NCBI RefSeq assembly: GCF_039544205.1
Contig: NZ_BAABLF010000009.1
Coordinates: 1 to 64,000, forward strand
DNA length: 64,000 bases
DNA from: Ferrimonas gelatinilytica
GTDB taxonomy: Bacteria > Pseudomonadota > Gammaproteobacteria > Enterobacterales > Shewanellaceae
Reading direction: 5' to 3'
Below, in pieces: positions 27,394-36,058 of the stretch. Under the pieces are notes generated by a model. That model had not been told where the DNA came from. It saw only the letters and a program-made list of their open reading frames with translations, and ran no database searches. Numbering within the stretch: position 1 is the first letter of the stretch; each line of letters opens with the position of its first letter. Position numbers and translations under genes: made by a program.

Positions 27394-27993
27394 TCAGCCC
27401 ACGTAGGCGGGCCCGAAACCGTAATTCCAGAGGATCACGGAGCTGGCCATGATCCCCACCAGCAACACTAAGCCGCAGGTTACCAGGGAGCTGGCGTAGA
27501 TAAATCCGCGCTCCTCCGGGATGTTCATCAGGATGGGAACGCCGGAGTAGAGCAGGTACACCGAATAGGTGATCCCCACCAAGCCCGCTACCATGAGGAA
27601 CCACAGAACCGGGTAGAGTGCGGCAAAGCCCACCATGAACATGGGCGTTGCGGTGTAGGCGGCCAGCTCAAGGGCCTGTGAAAACTGAGGCTGGGCCCCG
27701 AATGTCTTGGCCATCCAGTGGGTTAGGTAGGCCAGCAGGAACACACCGACAATGAGAGCGACGTACATGGCCCCGGCCATTTTCAGGGCACTGGCCTTGG
27801 TCAGGTAGATGGGATCGCCGGCTCCGATGTCCCAGCCGATGTGTGCGGCGGCAAAATAGCCACAGATGCTCGGTATGAGCGCGATGATCAGGATGTGGAT
27901 CAGGCTGGAGGAGAGGCCTTCGTGGCTGCGTTCGATGCTCTTCCACTCGCGTCTAGGGTGAGCATAGAGTCCCCATAAATGGTTCAAAATCAT
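27394..27993 (-). CDS. Yip1-family inner membrane protein
   Basis: A 199-residue integral membrane protein with about five hydrophobic helices, matching the bacterial Yip1/DUF1282 group (YohC-like). The N-terminal segment NHLWGLYAHPRREWKSI is characteristic. The start at 27993 is chosen because AAAAGGA stands nine bases upstream; a longer frame to 28044 adds a segment without family resemblance. Its role is unknown. It is divergent from miaE. Confidence 0.82.
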   Translation of the reverse strand: MILNHLWGLYAHPRREWKSIERSHEGLSSSLIHILIIALIPSICGYFAAAHIGWDIGAGDPIYLTKASALKMAGAMYVALIVGVFLLAYLTHWMAKTFGAQPQFSQALELAAYTATPMFMVGFAALYPVLWFLMVAGLVGITYSVYLLYSGVPILMNIPEERGFIYASSLVTCGLVLLVGIMASSVILWNYGFGPAYVG

Positions 27994-28222
27994 AGTTATA
28001 GTCCTTTTCTTAGTCACTATGGCCAGTGTCGTTACGTCAGACACTACAACTACTTCTGTACAGCGATAGCTCGAACGGGGCGGCCCCGAGCGACCTTAGA
28101 TCTAGTTATTGGTGAATGTTTAGTCAGAGTCAAGCCGTTTCTGCAGGAGTGGAGCGGGGCTGGGGTATACTGCGCGCCCACCCAGACCTGAATTGATGAG
28201 CCTAAGGAGAGGATCACTCGCC

Positions 28223-28957
28223 ATGGATGCTGTGGAAACCCTGTTGCAGCCGGTTTTTCGATTTCTCAGCTGCCGTACCCCTGACGCCTGGTTGCGACAG
28301 GCGACGGAAGATCTTTCCCTGCTGCTGATTGACCATGCGAACTGTGAGCTCAAGGCCGCGCAGTCCGCGGTGAGGCTGTTGCGTCACTACAGCGACGATG
28401 ACACTGACTGGCTGACGGCGCTGAAACCCTACGAGGCCCTCGCCTTTGGCCGTTGCAGCATGGTGGAGTTCGAGACCGCCGTTGGCCAGCAGCGGTTGCC
28501 CAGCCCAAACACGCGTTCGCCCATGGTGGATAAGTTGCACCTGTTGATTCGGGAGGAGCTTCACCATTTTCGCCAGGTGGTGGCTCTGATGGCGCAGCGG
28601 CAGATCCCATACCGGCATCTGCCTGCCGGAGGTTATGCGGCGCGACTGCGTCAGCACTGTCGCCATCATGAGCCTGCCCGGCAGATCGATCTCTGTATCG
28701 TCGGGGCGTTGATCGAGGCCCGCTCCTGTGAGCGCTTCGCCGCTTTGGTACCCAATGTCGATGAGACCCTGGCCTGCTTTTATCGCTCGCTGCTGCGCAG
28801 TGAGGCACGGCATTTCGAGGATTACCTGGCGCTGGCGAATGCCATCGACCCTGCGCAGGTATCTCAGAGGGTGGCGGAGTTGGTTCAGGTGGAAGGGGAG
28901 CTGATCCTGGCTGGGGAGGCGTCGGTGCGCTTTCACTCCGGGGTGCCGATGACCTGA
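28223..28957 (+). CDS. miaE: tRNA-(ms2io6A37) hydroxylase MiaE
   Basis: A 244-residue non-haem diiron monooxygenase that hydroxylates the isopentenyl group of ms2i6A at tRNA position 37. Ferritin-like metal ligands are visible in the pairs EELHHFRQ (about 112-119) and EARHFEDY (about 193-200), with EARSCERF in between. The ATG at 28223 is chosen as MDAVETLLQPV is the family start and AAGGAGAGG lies about 11 bases before it; earlier starts at 28193/28196 would precede that site. The miaA/miaB genes are not here. Confidence 0.9.
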   Translation: MDAVETLLQPVFRFLSCRTPDAWLRQATEDLSLLLIDHANCELKAAQSAVRLLRHYSDDDTDWLTALKPYEALAFGRCSMVEFETAVGQQRLPSPNTRSPMVDKLHLLIREELHHFRQVVALMAQRQIPYRHLPAGGYAARLRQHCRHHEPARQIDLCIVGALIEARSCERFAALVPNVDETLACFYRSLLRSEARHFEDYLALANAIDPAQVSQRVAELVQVEGELILAGEASVRFHSGVPMT

Positions 28958-28971
28958 GGCGTCGCAAAACA

Positions 28972-28995
28972 AAGCGCCCCTTGGCGGGGCGCTTA
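28972..28995. terminator. Hairpin between convergent miaE and lpxH
   Basis: AAGCGCCCC, loop TTGG, CGGGGCGCTT. The flanking A/T tracts are short, so termination may be weak. Confidence 0.6.
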
Positions 28996-29014
28996 AAGTT
29001 GGTCAGTGCTGGGG

Positions 29015-29764
29015 TTACAGCGGCTGGCTGTGGAGTGTGGCCCCCTGGGGCGTCAGCTCCAGCACGCTGTCCTGGCTGTACCAGTCTCCCACCACCAGGC
29101 GCCGGCGCTGGTTGTCCAGTTCGTGGATCGCCGGCCTGTGGGTGTGGCCGTGGATCATCACGTCCACCCCCTGCTCGGCCATCAGATGTTCAACGGCTTG
29201 CGCGGTCACGTCCACCGGCTTGTAATCTGCCTGGGTCGCCTTTTGCTTGGACTGGGCCCGTCCCCGATCGGAGAGGTAGCGCCGCACCTTCAGCGGCAGC
29301 GCCAGGGTCAGCGGCAGGAACCAGGGCCGGCAACGGAGGCGGCGAAACTTCTGGTACTCGACATCGTCGGTGCAGAGGCTGTCGCCATGCAGGATCACCG
29401 CCGGGGTGCCAAACAGGTCGATCCGGGCGACCTCCGGCAGCAGGGTCAGACCGCAGCGCTTTGCAAAGCGCTTGCCGACGGCGAAGTCCCGGTTGCCGTG
29501 AAGGAAAAACACCTGGGTCTGATCGCTGGCACTGCGCAGTAGGGTCGCCACCTCCTCGGTGAAGGCGTTGTGGTCATCGTCGCCTATCCAGAACTCGAAC
29601 AGATCGCCGACGATATACAGCGCGTCACACCCCGCAAGCTGAGTTTCGACGAAGCGGCGAAACGCTTGGGTGATGTCCGGCCGGCTGGGGCAGAGGTGGA
29701 GGTCCCCGATCACCAGTACGCGGGAGCCAGACGGGACTGCCCCCGCGGTCGGTGTCCAGGGCAT
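29015..29764 (-). CDS. lpxH: UDP-2,3-diacylglucosamine diphosphatase
   Basis: A 249-residue metallophosphoesterase that makes lipid X in lipid A synthesis at the inner membrane. Metal motifs are visible in order: GDLHLCPSRPD (about 20-30), GDLFEFWIGDDD (about 53-64), GNRDF (about 90-94), HGDSLCTDD (about 125) and HGHTHRP (about 206). The ATG at 29764 has AAGG six bases upstream and overlaps the end of ppiB by no coding bases (ppiB stops at 29772). The ppiB-lpxH pair is conserved and likely one transcript. Confidence 0.94.
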   Translation of the reverse strand: MPWTPTAGAVPSGSRVLVIGDLHLCPSRPDITQAFRRFVETQLAGCDALYIVGDLFEFWIGDDDHNAFTEEVATLLRSASDQTQVFFLHGNRDFAVGKRFAKRCGLTLLPEVARIDLFGTPAVILHGDSLCTDDVEYQKFRRLRCRPWFLPLTLALPLKVRRYLSDRGRAQSKQKATQADYKPVDVTAQAVEHLMAEQGVDVMIHGHTHRPAIHELDNQRRRLVVGDWYSQDSVLELTPQGATLHSQPL

Positions 29765-29771
29765 GGATGCC

Positions 29772-30266
29772 TTATTCGGCAACGGTAACACGCTCAATGA
29801 TTACCGATTCCAGCGGAACGTCCTGGTGCATACCGCGGTTGCCGGTGTCGACCCCTTTGATCTTCTCGACCACATCCATTCCGTCGGAGACTTCACCAAA
29901 TACGCAGTAGCCAAAGCCCTGCATCGACTCGTTTTTGAAGTCGAGGAAGGTGTTGTCGCTGACGTTGATGAAGAACTGGGCGGACGCGGAGTGTGGATCC
30001 GGGGTGCGGGCCATGGCGATGGTACCGGTCTTGTTGGAGAGGCCGTTACTCGCTTCGTTCTGGATGGTTTCCCGGGTGGGCTTCTGTTGCATCATCTCGT
30101 CGAAGCCACCGCCCTGGATCATGAAGCCGTCGATGACACGGTGGAATACGGTGCCGTCGTAGAAGCCGTCTTTGGCGTAGCGGAGAAAGTTCTCCACGGT
30201 GATCGGCGCTTTTTCAGCGTTGAGGACGAGGGTGATGTCACCGAAGTTGGTATGCAAAGTAACCAT
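29772..30266 (-). CDS. ppiB: Cytoplasmic peptidyl-prolyl isomerase B (cyclophilin)
   Basis: A 164-residue cyclophilin without signal peptide, catalysing cis-trans isomerisation of proline bonds. The active-site core FHRVIDGFMIQGG (about 42-54) has the catalytic Arg, and SAQFFINV (about 94-101) is intact. It is divergent from cysS, about 145 bases apart, as in other gammaproteobacteria. Confidence 0.95.
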   Translation of the reverse strand: MVTLHTNFGDITLVLNAEKAPITVENFLRYAKDGFYDGTVFHRVIDGFMIQGGGFDEMMQQKPTRETIQNEASNGLSNKTGTIAMARTPDPHSASAQFFINVSDNTFLDFKNESMQGFGYCVFGEVSDGMDVVEKIKGVDTGNRGMHQDVPLESVIIERVTVAE

Positions 30267-30353
30267 AATGGTCAGTCTCTTGATTGCGAGTTAGAGGCGG
30301 ATCCTAACCGATCCCGGGGTGGGGAAAAAGCGGATCGAATCGCCCGGTGGTCA

Positions 30354-30362
30354 TGCTAGAAT
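30354..30362 (+). promoter_or_regulatory. Candidate extended -10 promoter for cysS
   Basis: TGCTAGAAT matches the extended -10 form TGnTAnAAT and lies 50 bases before the cysS start. The -35 region is poor, as allowed for extended -10 promoters. Confidence 0.45.
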
Positions 30363-30411
30363 AGCGCCTTTCGATTTTTATCCCGACCCATCCGGAACAA
30401 AGAGCGTAATG

Positions 30412-31794
30412 ATGTTGCAGATCTACAACACCCTGACCCGTCAGAAAGAGGAATTCAAACCCATCGTGCCCGGCAAAGTGGGCATGTATGTGTGCGGGGT
30501 GACGACGTACGACCTCTGCCACATCGGTCACGCCCGGACCTATGTCGCTTTCGATACCACCGTCCGTTTTCTGCGTCACCTGGGGTTCGATGTGACTTAC
30601 GTGCGCAACATTACCGATGTGGAAGACAAAATCATCAACCGGGCCAACCAGAATGGTGAAAAGTGGCAGGACCTGGTGTCCCGCAATGTGGCGCTGATGC
30701 ATGAGGACTTCGATGCCCTTGGACTGCTGCGTCCGGACATTGAGCCTACTGTCAGCGGGCATATGGATGAGATCATCGCCATCATCGACGCCCTGGTGAA
30801 GAAGGGGCACGCCTATGTCACCGACGCCGGGGATGTGCTGTTCGAGGTCAACACCTTCGCGGATTACGGCAAACTGTCGCGCCAGGACCTGGAGCAGTTG
30901 CAATCCGGTGCCCGGGTGGAGGTGGATGAGAGTAAGCGCAACCCGATGGACTTTGCCCTCTGGAAGAGTGCCAAGCCCGGTGAGCCCAGCTGGGACTCCC
31001 CATGGGGCCATGGCCGCCCCGGCTGGCACATCGAATGTTCCGCCATGAGCAGCAAGCACCTGGGTAAAGTGTTTGATATCCACGGTGGCGGCTCCGACCT
31101 GATGTTCCCGCACCACGAGAACGAGGTGGCCCAGAGCTGCTGCGCCAACGATAACCACTACGTGAACTACTGGATGCACTCCGGCATGGTGCAGGTCAAC
31201 AAGGAGAAGATGTCCAAGTCCCTGGGGAACTTCTTCACCATCCGGGATGTGTTGACCCAGTACCAGGCGGAGTCCGTGCGCTACTTCCTGCTCTCCAGCC
31301 ACTACCGCAGTCAGCTGAACTATTCGGAAGAGAACCTGGACCAGGCGCATGCTGCCCTTGAGCGACTCTATACGGCCCTGCGGGGGGTCACCCCCGCCAC
31401 CGAGGTGGCCATGGACAGTGACCATGCGCGGCGCTTCGAAGCGGCCATGAAGGACGATCTCAACACCGCAGAAGCGCTGCCGGTGCTCTTTGACCTGGCC
31501 CGGGAGCTGAACATCACCAAGGAGGATGGTGAATCGGAGCAGGCTGCACAGCTGGCAGGCCTCATGGTGAAGCTGGGGAGTATCCTGGGTCTGCTTGGCC
31601 AGGAGCCGGAAGCCTTTTTGCAGGGTGGGGGCGACGATGCGGAGGTGGCAAAGATCGAAGCCCTGATCCAGCAGCGTAACCAGGCCCGTGCAGATCGCGA
31701 CTGGGCCGCCGCCGATGCCGCCCGCGATGCCTTGAACGACATGGGTATCGTGTTGGAAGACGGTGCTGGTGGCACCAGCTGGCGTCGAAAATAA
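30412..31794 (+). CDS. cysS: Cysteinyl-tRNA synthetase
   Basis: A 460-residue class I synthetase. The zinc Cys in MYVCGVTTYD (about 28) and the HIGH motif in LCHIGHARTY (about 36-45) are near the N-terminus; the KMSKS motif is in KEKMSKSLGNFF (about 266). The C-terminal anticodon-binding domain is present. The ATG at 30412 (MLQIYNTLTRQKEEF) lines up with E. coli CysS; another ATG directly precedes it at 30409. Confidence 0.97.
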   Translation: MLQIYNTLTRQKEEFKPIVPGKVGMYVCGVTTYDLCHIGHARTYVAFDTTVRFLRHLGFDVTYVRNITDVEDKIINRANQNGEKWQDLVSRNVALMHEDFDALGLLRPDIEPTVSGHMDEIIAIIDALVKKGHAYVTDAGDVLFEVNTFADYGKLSRQDLEQLQSGARVEVDESKRNPMDFALWKSAKPGEPSWDSPWGHGRPGWHIECSAMSSKHLGKVFDIHGGGSDLMFPHHENEVAQSCCANDNHYVNYWMHSGMVQVNKEKMSKSLGNFFTIRDVLTQYQAESVRYFLLSSHYRSQLNYSEENLDQAHAALERLYTALRGVTPATEVAMDSDHARRFEAAMKDDLNTAEALPVLFDLARELNITKEDGESEQAAQLAGLMVKLGSILGLLGQEPEAFLQGGGDDAEVAKIEALIQQRNQARADRDWAAADAARDALNDMGIVLEDGAGGTSWRRK

Positions 31795-31830
31795 ACGGTC
31801 GCTGTCGATTGAAGCCGGGCCACGCTCGGA

Positions 31831-31860
31831 AAAAGGGAGCCTCATTGAGGCTCCCTTTTT
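31831..31860 (+). terminator. Rho-independent terminator after cysS
   Basis: AAAAGGGAGCCTC, loop ATT, GAGGCTCCCTTTTT, about 37 bases beyond the cysS stop. Confidence 0.9.
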
Positions 31861-31950
31861 CATGGCCTCAGAGCAACTCAAAAGTGGTACCAGGTCAGTG
31901 GTCGGAGTCGAGGCTTGATGGGGTGAAGGGCGAGGCGTTTGATTGCGCTA

Positions 31951-31995
31951 AAAAAATGCCCCCGCTTGCTTTGCGCTTAAAACGGGGGCGGCATT
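31951..31995 (-). terminator. Terminator for folD
   Basis: On the minus strand GCCCCCG (from 31989) pairs with CGGGGGC (to 31958) and is followed by a T run (complement of 31951-31956). The loop is long, about 18 bases. Confidence 0.65.
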
Positions 31996-32029
31996 ATCGC
32001 TGGGAGGGCGGGCTCAAACGGCAGGCGCC

Positions 32030-32893
32030 TCAGCGCTGTGGATCGTGGTAGCGCTCGCAGGCGTAGAGGGTGTTCTCAAGCAGGCAAGCGATGGTCATGG
32101 GACCGACGCCACCAGGGACGGGCGTGATATAGCCGGCGCGCTGTGCTGCCTGGTCGAACTGGACGTCCCCGACCAGCTTGCCTGAGTCCAGCCGGTTGAT
32201 GCCGACATCGATGACGATGGCGCCGGGCTTGATCCACTCGCCGGGAATGAAGCCCGGTTTGCCGACGGCCACGACCAACAGGTCTGCCTGGCGCACATGG
32301 TGCTCAAGGTCCGCGGTAAATCGGTGGCAGGTGGTGGTGGTGCAGCCAGCCAACAGCAGTTCCAAGGTCATCGGACGGCCCACGATGTTGGAGGCACCGA
32401 CGATGACCGCATGCAGGCCTTGGGTCTTGGTACCGGTGGACTCCACTAGGGTAGTGATCCCCATGGGGGTACAGGGACGCAGCACCGGGATCCGCTGTGA
32501 CAGGCGGCCGATGTTGTAGGGATGGAAGCCGTCTACGTCCTTGTCCGGCCGGATCGCCTCGATGATCTCGGTACTGTCGATCTGTGCGGGCAGGGGCAGC
32601 TGAACCAGGATCCCGTCGATGCTGCTGTCCTGGTTCAGCTGGTCAATGAGCTCAAGCAGTTGGGTTTGCGTGGTGTCGCTGGGTAGATCGTAACTTCGGG
32701 AGACAAACCCCACCTCTTCGCAGGCCCTGCGTTTGCTGCCGACATAAACCTGGGAAGCCGGATCGTGTCCCACCAGAATTACCGCCAGTCCCGGGGCGCG
32801 ATGGCCCTTTGCCTGACGTTCGGCTACCTGCTGCTTTAACTGTTGCCGCAGCGACGCGGCGATCGCTTTTCCATCGATAATTTGGGCCGTCAT
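32030..32893 (-). CDS. folD: Bifunctional methylenetetrahydrofolate dehydrogenase/cyclohydrolase
   Basis: A 287-residue NADP-dependent enzyme interconverting methylene-, methenyl- and 10-formyl-tetrahydrofolate. The catalytic Lys lies in YVGSKRRACEEVG (about residues 50-62), and VQLPLPAQ and the NADP-binding IVGASNIVGRP segment (about 164-174) are typical. It is convergent with cysS and divergent from the tRNA operon. Confidence 0.96.
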   Translation of the reverse strand: MTAQIIDGKAIAASLRQQLKQQVAERQAKGHRAPGLAVILVGHDPASQVYVGSKRRACEEVGFVSRSYDLPSDTTQTQLLELIDQLNQDSSIDGILVQLPLPAQIDSTEIIEAIRPDKDVDGFHPYNIGRLSQRIPVLRPCTPMGITTLVESTGTKTQGLHAVIVGASNIVGRPMTLELLLAGCTTTTCHRFTADLEHHVRQADLLVVAVGKPGFIPGEWIKPGAIVIDVGINRLDSGKLVGDVQFDQAAQRAGYITPVPGGVGPMTIACLLENTLYACERYHDPQR

Positions 32894-33032
32894 ATGGCTG
32901 TCGCTCTCGTCTTTTCAAGTGGCAAGATTGTGAAGTTGGGCGCATTTTATCAGTGCCCTTGGCGCAGATCACGTGGTCGGAGGAATGCGCGGATAAAGGC
33001 TGTACAGATAGCGCGACAGGGGCAAAAAAGCG

Positions 33033-33061
33033 TTGACCCTCTCTGTGTCGGCGGCTAATAT
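33033..33061 (+). promoter_or_regulatory. Sigma-70 promoter of the tRNA operon
   Basis: TTGACC (33033-33038), exactly 17 bases, then TAATAT (33056-33061), followed by a GC-rich discriminator GCGCCTCCG. This is a near-consensus stable-RNA promoter; the GC-rich discriminator is typical of ppGpp/DksA control. The first intact tRNA starts about 330 bases downstream. Confidence 0.75.
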
Positions 33062-33141
33062 GCGCCTCCGTTGATTGGCGACGTTGAGCGTCATCAGCCA
33101 TTATCGGTAGAGTGCGCGTTAGAATCAGTCAGCTCTGTTCA

Positions 33142-33395
33142 GGAATGTGGAACGAGTGGACTGGAAGCGACCCGCCTGTTGCGGGACCGGAACAACAGAA
33201 TTTGTCGGTGAATAGCGCAGTTTGGTAGCGCATCCTGGATTTTGGGATGAGTGGATCAGAGGGCGACCCGCCTGTTACGGGGCCGAATAACAGAACTTGT
33301 CGGTGAATAGCGCAGCTTGGTAGCGCATCCTGGATTGTGGGATGAGTGGACTAGAGGGCGACCCGCCTGTTACGGGACCGAATAACAGAACTTGT
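33142..33395 (+). repeat. 95-bp tandem units containing a damaged copy of tRNA-Pro
   Basis: Two full units (33206-33300 and 33301-33395) differ at only about five bases. A partial unit without the tRNA part precedes them (about 33142-33205). Each full unit begins with the first 30 or so bases of the tRNA-Pro that follows at 33396 (CGGTGAATAGCGCAG...GCGCATC). After this the anticodon region is changed and lengthened, a short CCCG/CGGG hairpin replaces the T arm, and no 3' acceptor strand or CCA is present. They are therefore pseudo-tRNA repeats in the operon leader. Between 32894 and 33395 I see no protein gene. Confidence 0.85.
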
Positions 33396-33472
<77 letters not shown>

Positions 33473-33568
33473 CCATTGCTTGTTGTCGCAGCCATTGCGG
33501 CAACCTATGTATCATCAACCCATGATGGCGTTGATAACCGCATAAGGTACGCATCAGCCGTATTCTCT

Positions 33569-33645
33569 GCGCCCGTAGCTCAGTTGGATAGAGCATCCGC
33601 CTTCTAAGCGGATGGCCGCAGGTTCGAATCCTGCCGGGCGTGCCA
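33569..33645 (+). tRNA. tRNA-Arg (anticodon TCT)
   Basis: Acceptor GCGCCCG/CGGGCGT, D arm GCTCAGTTGGATAGAGC, anticodon loop CTTCTAA (TCT), T arm GCAGGTTCGAATCCTGC, encoded CCA. Confidence 0.95.
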
Positions 33646-33655
33646 TTCAAATTGT

Positions 33656-33732
33656 GGTGGCTATAGCTCAGTTGGTAGAGTCCCGGATTGTGATTCCGGT
33701 TGTCGCGGGTTCAAGTCCCGTTAGCCACCCCA
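33656..33732 (+). tRNA. tRNA-His (anticodon GTG)
   Basis: Acceptor GTGGCTA/TAGCCAC with the extra G at -1 (33656) facing discriminator C, anticodon loop TTGTGAT (GTG), T arm GCGGGTTCAAGTCCCG, encoded CCA. The G-1:C73 pair is the identity mark of tRNA-His. Confidence 0.95.
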
Positions 33733-33743
33733 CCCTATACCCG

Positions 33744-33779
33744 AAAAAGGGGAGATGCCGAAGCATCTCCCCTTTTTTC
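33744..33779 (+). terminator. Terminator of the tRNA operon
   Basis: AAAAAGGGGAGATGC, loop, GCATCTCCCCTTTTTT, 11 bases after tRNA-His. Confidence 0.92.
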
Positions 33780-33822
33780 TTGCCCGGGCCGCCGCTGTCT
33801 GTACTCCGCCGAGGGCTGTCGC

Positions 33823-33828
33823 TATAAT
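33823..33828 (+). promoter_or_regulatory. Candidate -10 element for tig
   Basis: Perfect TATAAT after the tRNA terminator and about 148 bases before the tig start. The -35 region is weak. The leader to tig would be about 140 bases. Confidence 0.45.
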
Positions 33829-33975
33829 GGCGCGTCCTTAATTTAGGTAACTGGAAAGGCGTGGACGCCTGCCAGCCCGGTTTTCGGTGTTTGATGCCGC
33901 AGATCGGGCCCAGATTTTTACCTGTGGGCCATGCCTGCGGGATGCAAAAGAACATCGAGTACTTGAGGTAACGAA

Positions 33976-35277
33976 ATGCAAGTTTCCGTTGAAACCACCC
34001 AGGGCCTGGAACGCCGCATGACCATCACCGTGGCAGCGACCGAGTTCGAGCCCAAGGTGACAGAAGAGATGAAGAAAGAAGCCAAGCGTGTCCGTCTGGA
34101 CGGCTTCCGTCCTGGCAAGGTGCCGGTTTCCGTATTTAAAAAGCGTTACGGTAGCGCCATCCGTGCCCAGGTTATGGGTGACGTGATGCAGCACAGCTTC
34201 TTCAAAGCCGTTATGGACGAGAAGTTGAACCCTGCCGGTATGCCGAAGTTCGAGCCGCTGAGCTCCGAAGAGGGCAAAGACCTGGAGTTTGCCGCCATTT
34301 TCGAAGTGTACCCGGAAGTGGAACTGAGCGGTCTGGATGCCATCGAAGTGGAACAGCCGACCTGCGAAGTGACCGACGAAAACGTCGACAACATGCTGGA
34401 AACCCTGCGTAAGCAGCACGCCACCTTTGAGTTGGTAGAGCGCGAAGCGGGCGACGACGATCGCGTCAAGCTGGACTTCACCGGTTCCATCGACGGCGAA
34501 GAGTTCGACGGCGGCAAGTCCGAGAACTTCGATATCGTGATCGGCTCCGGCCGCATGATCCCTGGCTTCGAAGAGGGCATCAAGGGTCACAAAGCGGGTG
34601 AAGAGTTCACCATCGACGTGACCTTCCCCGAGGAGTACCACGCCGAGAACCTGAAAGGCAAAGCCGCTCAGTTCGCCATCAAGCTGCACAGCGTTGAAGC
34701 CCAGGCCCTGCCGGAGCTGAACGACGACTTCGTTGTCAAGTTCGGTATTGCCGAAGGCGGTGTGGAAGCCCTGCGCGCGGAAGTTCGTAAGAACATGGAG
34801 CGTGAGCTGAAGCAAGCGCTGAAAAACGCGGTTAAAAACCAAGTGATCCAAGGTCTGGTTAAGGCTAACGACATCGACATGCCGTCTGCCCTGATCGATC
34901 AGGAAGTGAACCAGCTGCGCCAGCAGGCGATGCAGCGTTTCGGCGGTGCCCAAGGCAACAACATGCCTGAGCTGCCGGCGGAACTCTTTGCTGATGAAGC
35001 TAAGCGTCGTGTTCAAGTCGGCCTGTTGCTGGGCGAAGTGATCAAGACCAAAGAGCTGAAAGTGGATGACGAGCGTGTTGAAGCGCTGATCGCCGAAATG
35101 GCGTCCGCTTACGAAGATCCGCAGGAAGTGAAAGACTACTACGCCAAGAACCAGGAGATGATGCAGAACATGCGCAACGTCGCCCTGGAAGAGCAAGCGG
35201 TTGAAGCTCTGCTGGCGGACGCTAAAGTCACTGAGAAGCCAGTGAACTTCGAAGAGTTCATGAATCAGCAGCGCTAA
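33976..35277 (+). CDS. tig: Trigger factor
   Basis: A 433-residue ribosome-associated chaperone with prolyl isomerase activity. The ribosome-binding signature FRPGKVPVSVFKKRYG is near residues 44-59; the FKBP-like domain spans about 160-245 (VKLDFTGSIDGEEFDGG, MIPGFEEGIKGHKAGE); the C-terminal chaperone arms follow. Its codon use is strongly biased, as expected of a highly expressed gene. clpP follows. Confidence 0.97.
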   Translation: MQVSVETTQGLERRMTITVAATEFEPKVTEEMKKEAKRVRLDGFRPGKVPVSVFKKRYGSAIRAQVMGDVMQHSFFKAVMDEKLNPAGMPKFEPLSSEEGKDLEFAAIFEVYPEVELSGLDAIEVEQPTCEVTDENVDNMLETLRKQHATFELVEREAGDDDRVKLDFTGSIDGEEFDGGKSENFDIVIGSGRMIPGFEEGIKGHKAGEEFTIDVTFPEEYHAENLKGKAAQFAIKLHSVEAQALPELNDDFVVKFGIAEGGVEALRAEVRKNMERELKQALKNAVKNQVIQGLVKANDIDMPSALIDQEVNQLRQQAMQRFGGAQGNNMPELPAELFADEAKRRVQVGLLLGEVIKTKELKVDDERVEALIAEMASAYEDPQEVKDYYAKNQEMMQNMRNVALEEQAVEALLADAKVTEKPVNFEEFMNQQR

Positions 35278-35288
35278 TTCTCTGTGAT

Positions 35289-35319
35289 TTGACTTGGCCG
35301 CTTAGGCCAATCATATAAT
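35289..35319 (+). promoter_or_regulatory. Candidate clpP promoter
   Basis: TTGACT (35289-35294) and TATAAT (35314-35319), spaced 19 bases, slightly long. The -10 overlaps the left arm of the hairpin at 35317-35352. Confidence 0.45.
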
Positions 35320-35357
35320 GGCTCGTATGAGGCTTCACTCATACGAGCCATTTTGTT
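35317..35357 (+). terminator. Long hairpin between tig and clpP
   Basis: AATGGCTCGTATGAG (35317-35331) and its exact complement (35338-35352) surround a six-base loop, then TTTTG. It could be the tig terminator or an attenuator for read-through into clpP; the T run is short, so termination may be partial. Confidence 0.6.
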
Positions 35358-35373
35358 AGGGAAACGACATACC

Positions 35374-35991
35374 ATGCAGAATTTGCAAGATTCTCCTTTG
35401 AACGCCTTAGTCCCGATGGTGGTGGAACAGACTGCCAAGGGCGAGCGCTCTTACGACATCTATTCCCGCTTGCTGAAGGAGCGTGTCATCTTCCTGACCG
35501 GCCCGGTGGAAGACCATATGGCAAACCTGGTGGCGGCTCAGCTGCTGTTCCTGGAGTCTGAGAATCCGGATAAAGATATCTACTTGTATATCAATTCACC
35601 GGGTGGCTCGGTCACCGCGGGCATGTCCATCTATGACACCATGCAGTTCATCAAGCCGGATGTCAGTACTGTCTGTATGGGACAGGCGGCCAGCATGGGG
35701 GCTTTCCTGCTGGCGGGCGGCGCCAAGGGCAAGCGCCACTGTCTGCCGAACGCACGTGTGATGATCCACCAGCCTCTGGGCGGCTTCCAGGGACAGGCGT
35801 CCGATATCGCCATCCATGCCAAGGAGATTATGGGGATCAAGCACAAACTGAACACGTTACTGGCGGAGCATACCGGGCAACCACTGGACGTGATCGAACG
35901 CGACACCGACCGTGATAATTTCATGAGTGCGGAAGATTCGGTCAAATATGGGTTGGTCGATTCCGTCCTGTCACGTCGGGTGACGGAGTAA
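35374..35991 (+). CDS. clpP: ATP-dependent Clp protease proteolytic subunit
   Basis: A 205-residue serine protease that forms the double heptameric ClpP barrel. The catalytic Ser is in MGQAASMGAFLL (about 107) and the His in MIHQPLGG (about 132); the Asp follows near 181. The ATG at 35374 is chosen because it follows a TTAGGGA site and gives the usual length. clpX is 67 bases downstream. Confidence 0.96.
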   Translation: MQNLQDSPLNALVPMVVEQTAKGERSYDIYSRLLKERVIFLTGPVEDHMANLVAAQLLFLESENPDKDIYLYINSPGGSVTAGMSIYDTMQFIKPDVSTVCMGQAASMGAFLLAGGAKGKRHCLPNARVMIHQPLGGFQGQASDIAIHAKEIMGIKHKLNTLLAEHTGQPLDVIERDTDRDNFMSAEDSVKYGLVDSVLSRRVTE

Positions 35992-36058
35992 CGCAAAAGC
36001 GTGTACCCTGTCGTAGACTGTATAAAGACTGCAACGCGCCTGAATGAAGGGGTAATGA

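Noticed and set aside
30304..31881. 525-codon open frame opposite cysS
   Set aside because: Antisense shadow of cysS in GC-rich DNA; product resembles no family. The same applies to long frames opposite ppiD (40800-42923), aceB (48227-49765) and the RND pump (54007-55305).
33206..33395. Two additional functional tRNA-Pro genes
   Set aside because: They have the 5' acceptor strand and D arm but no complementary 3' strand, no normal T loop and no CCA.
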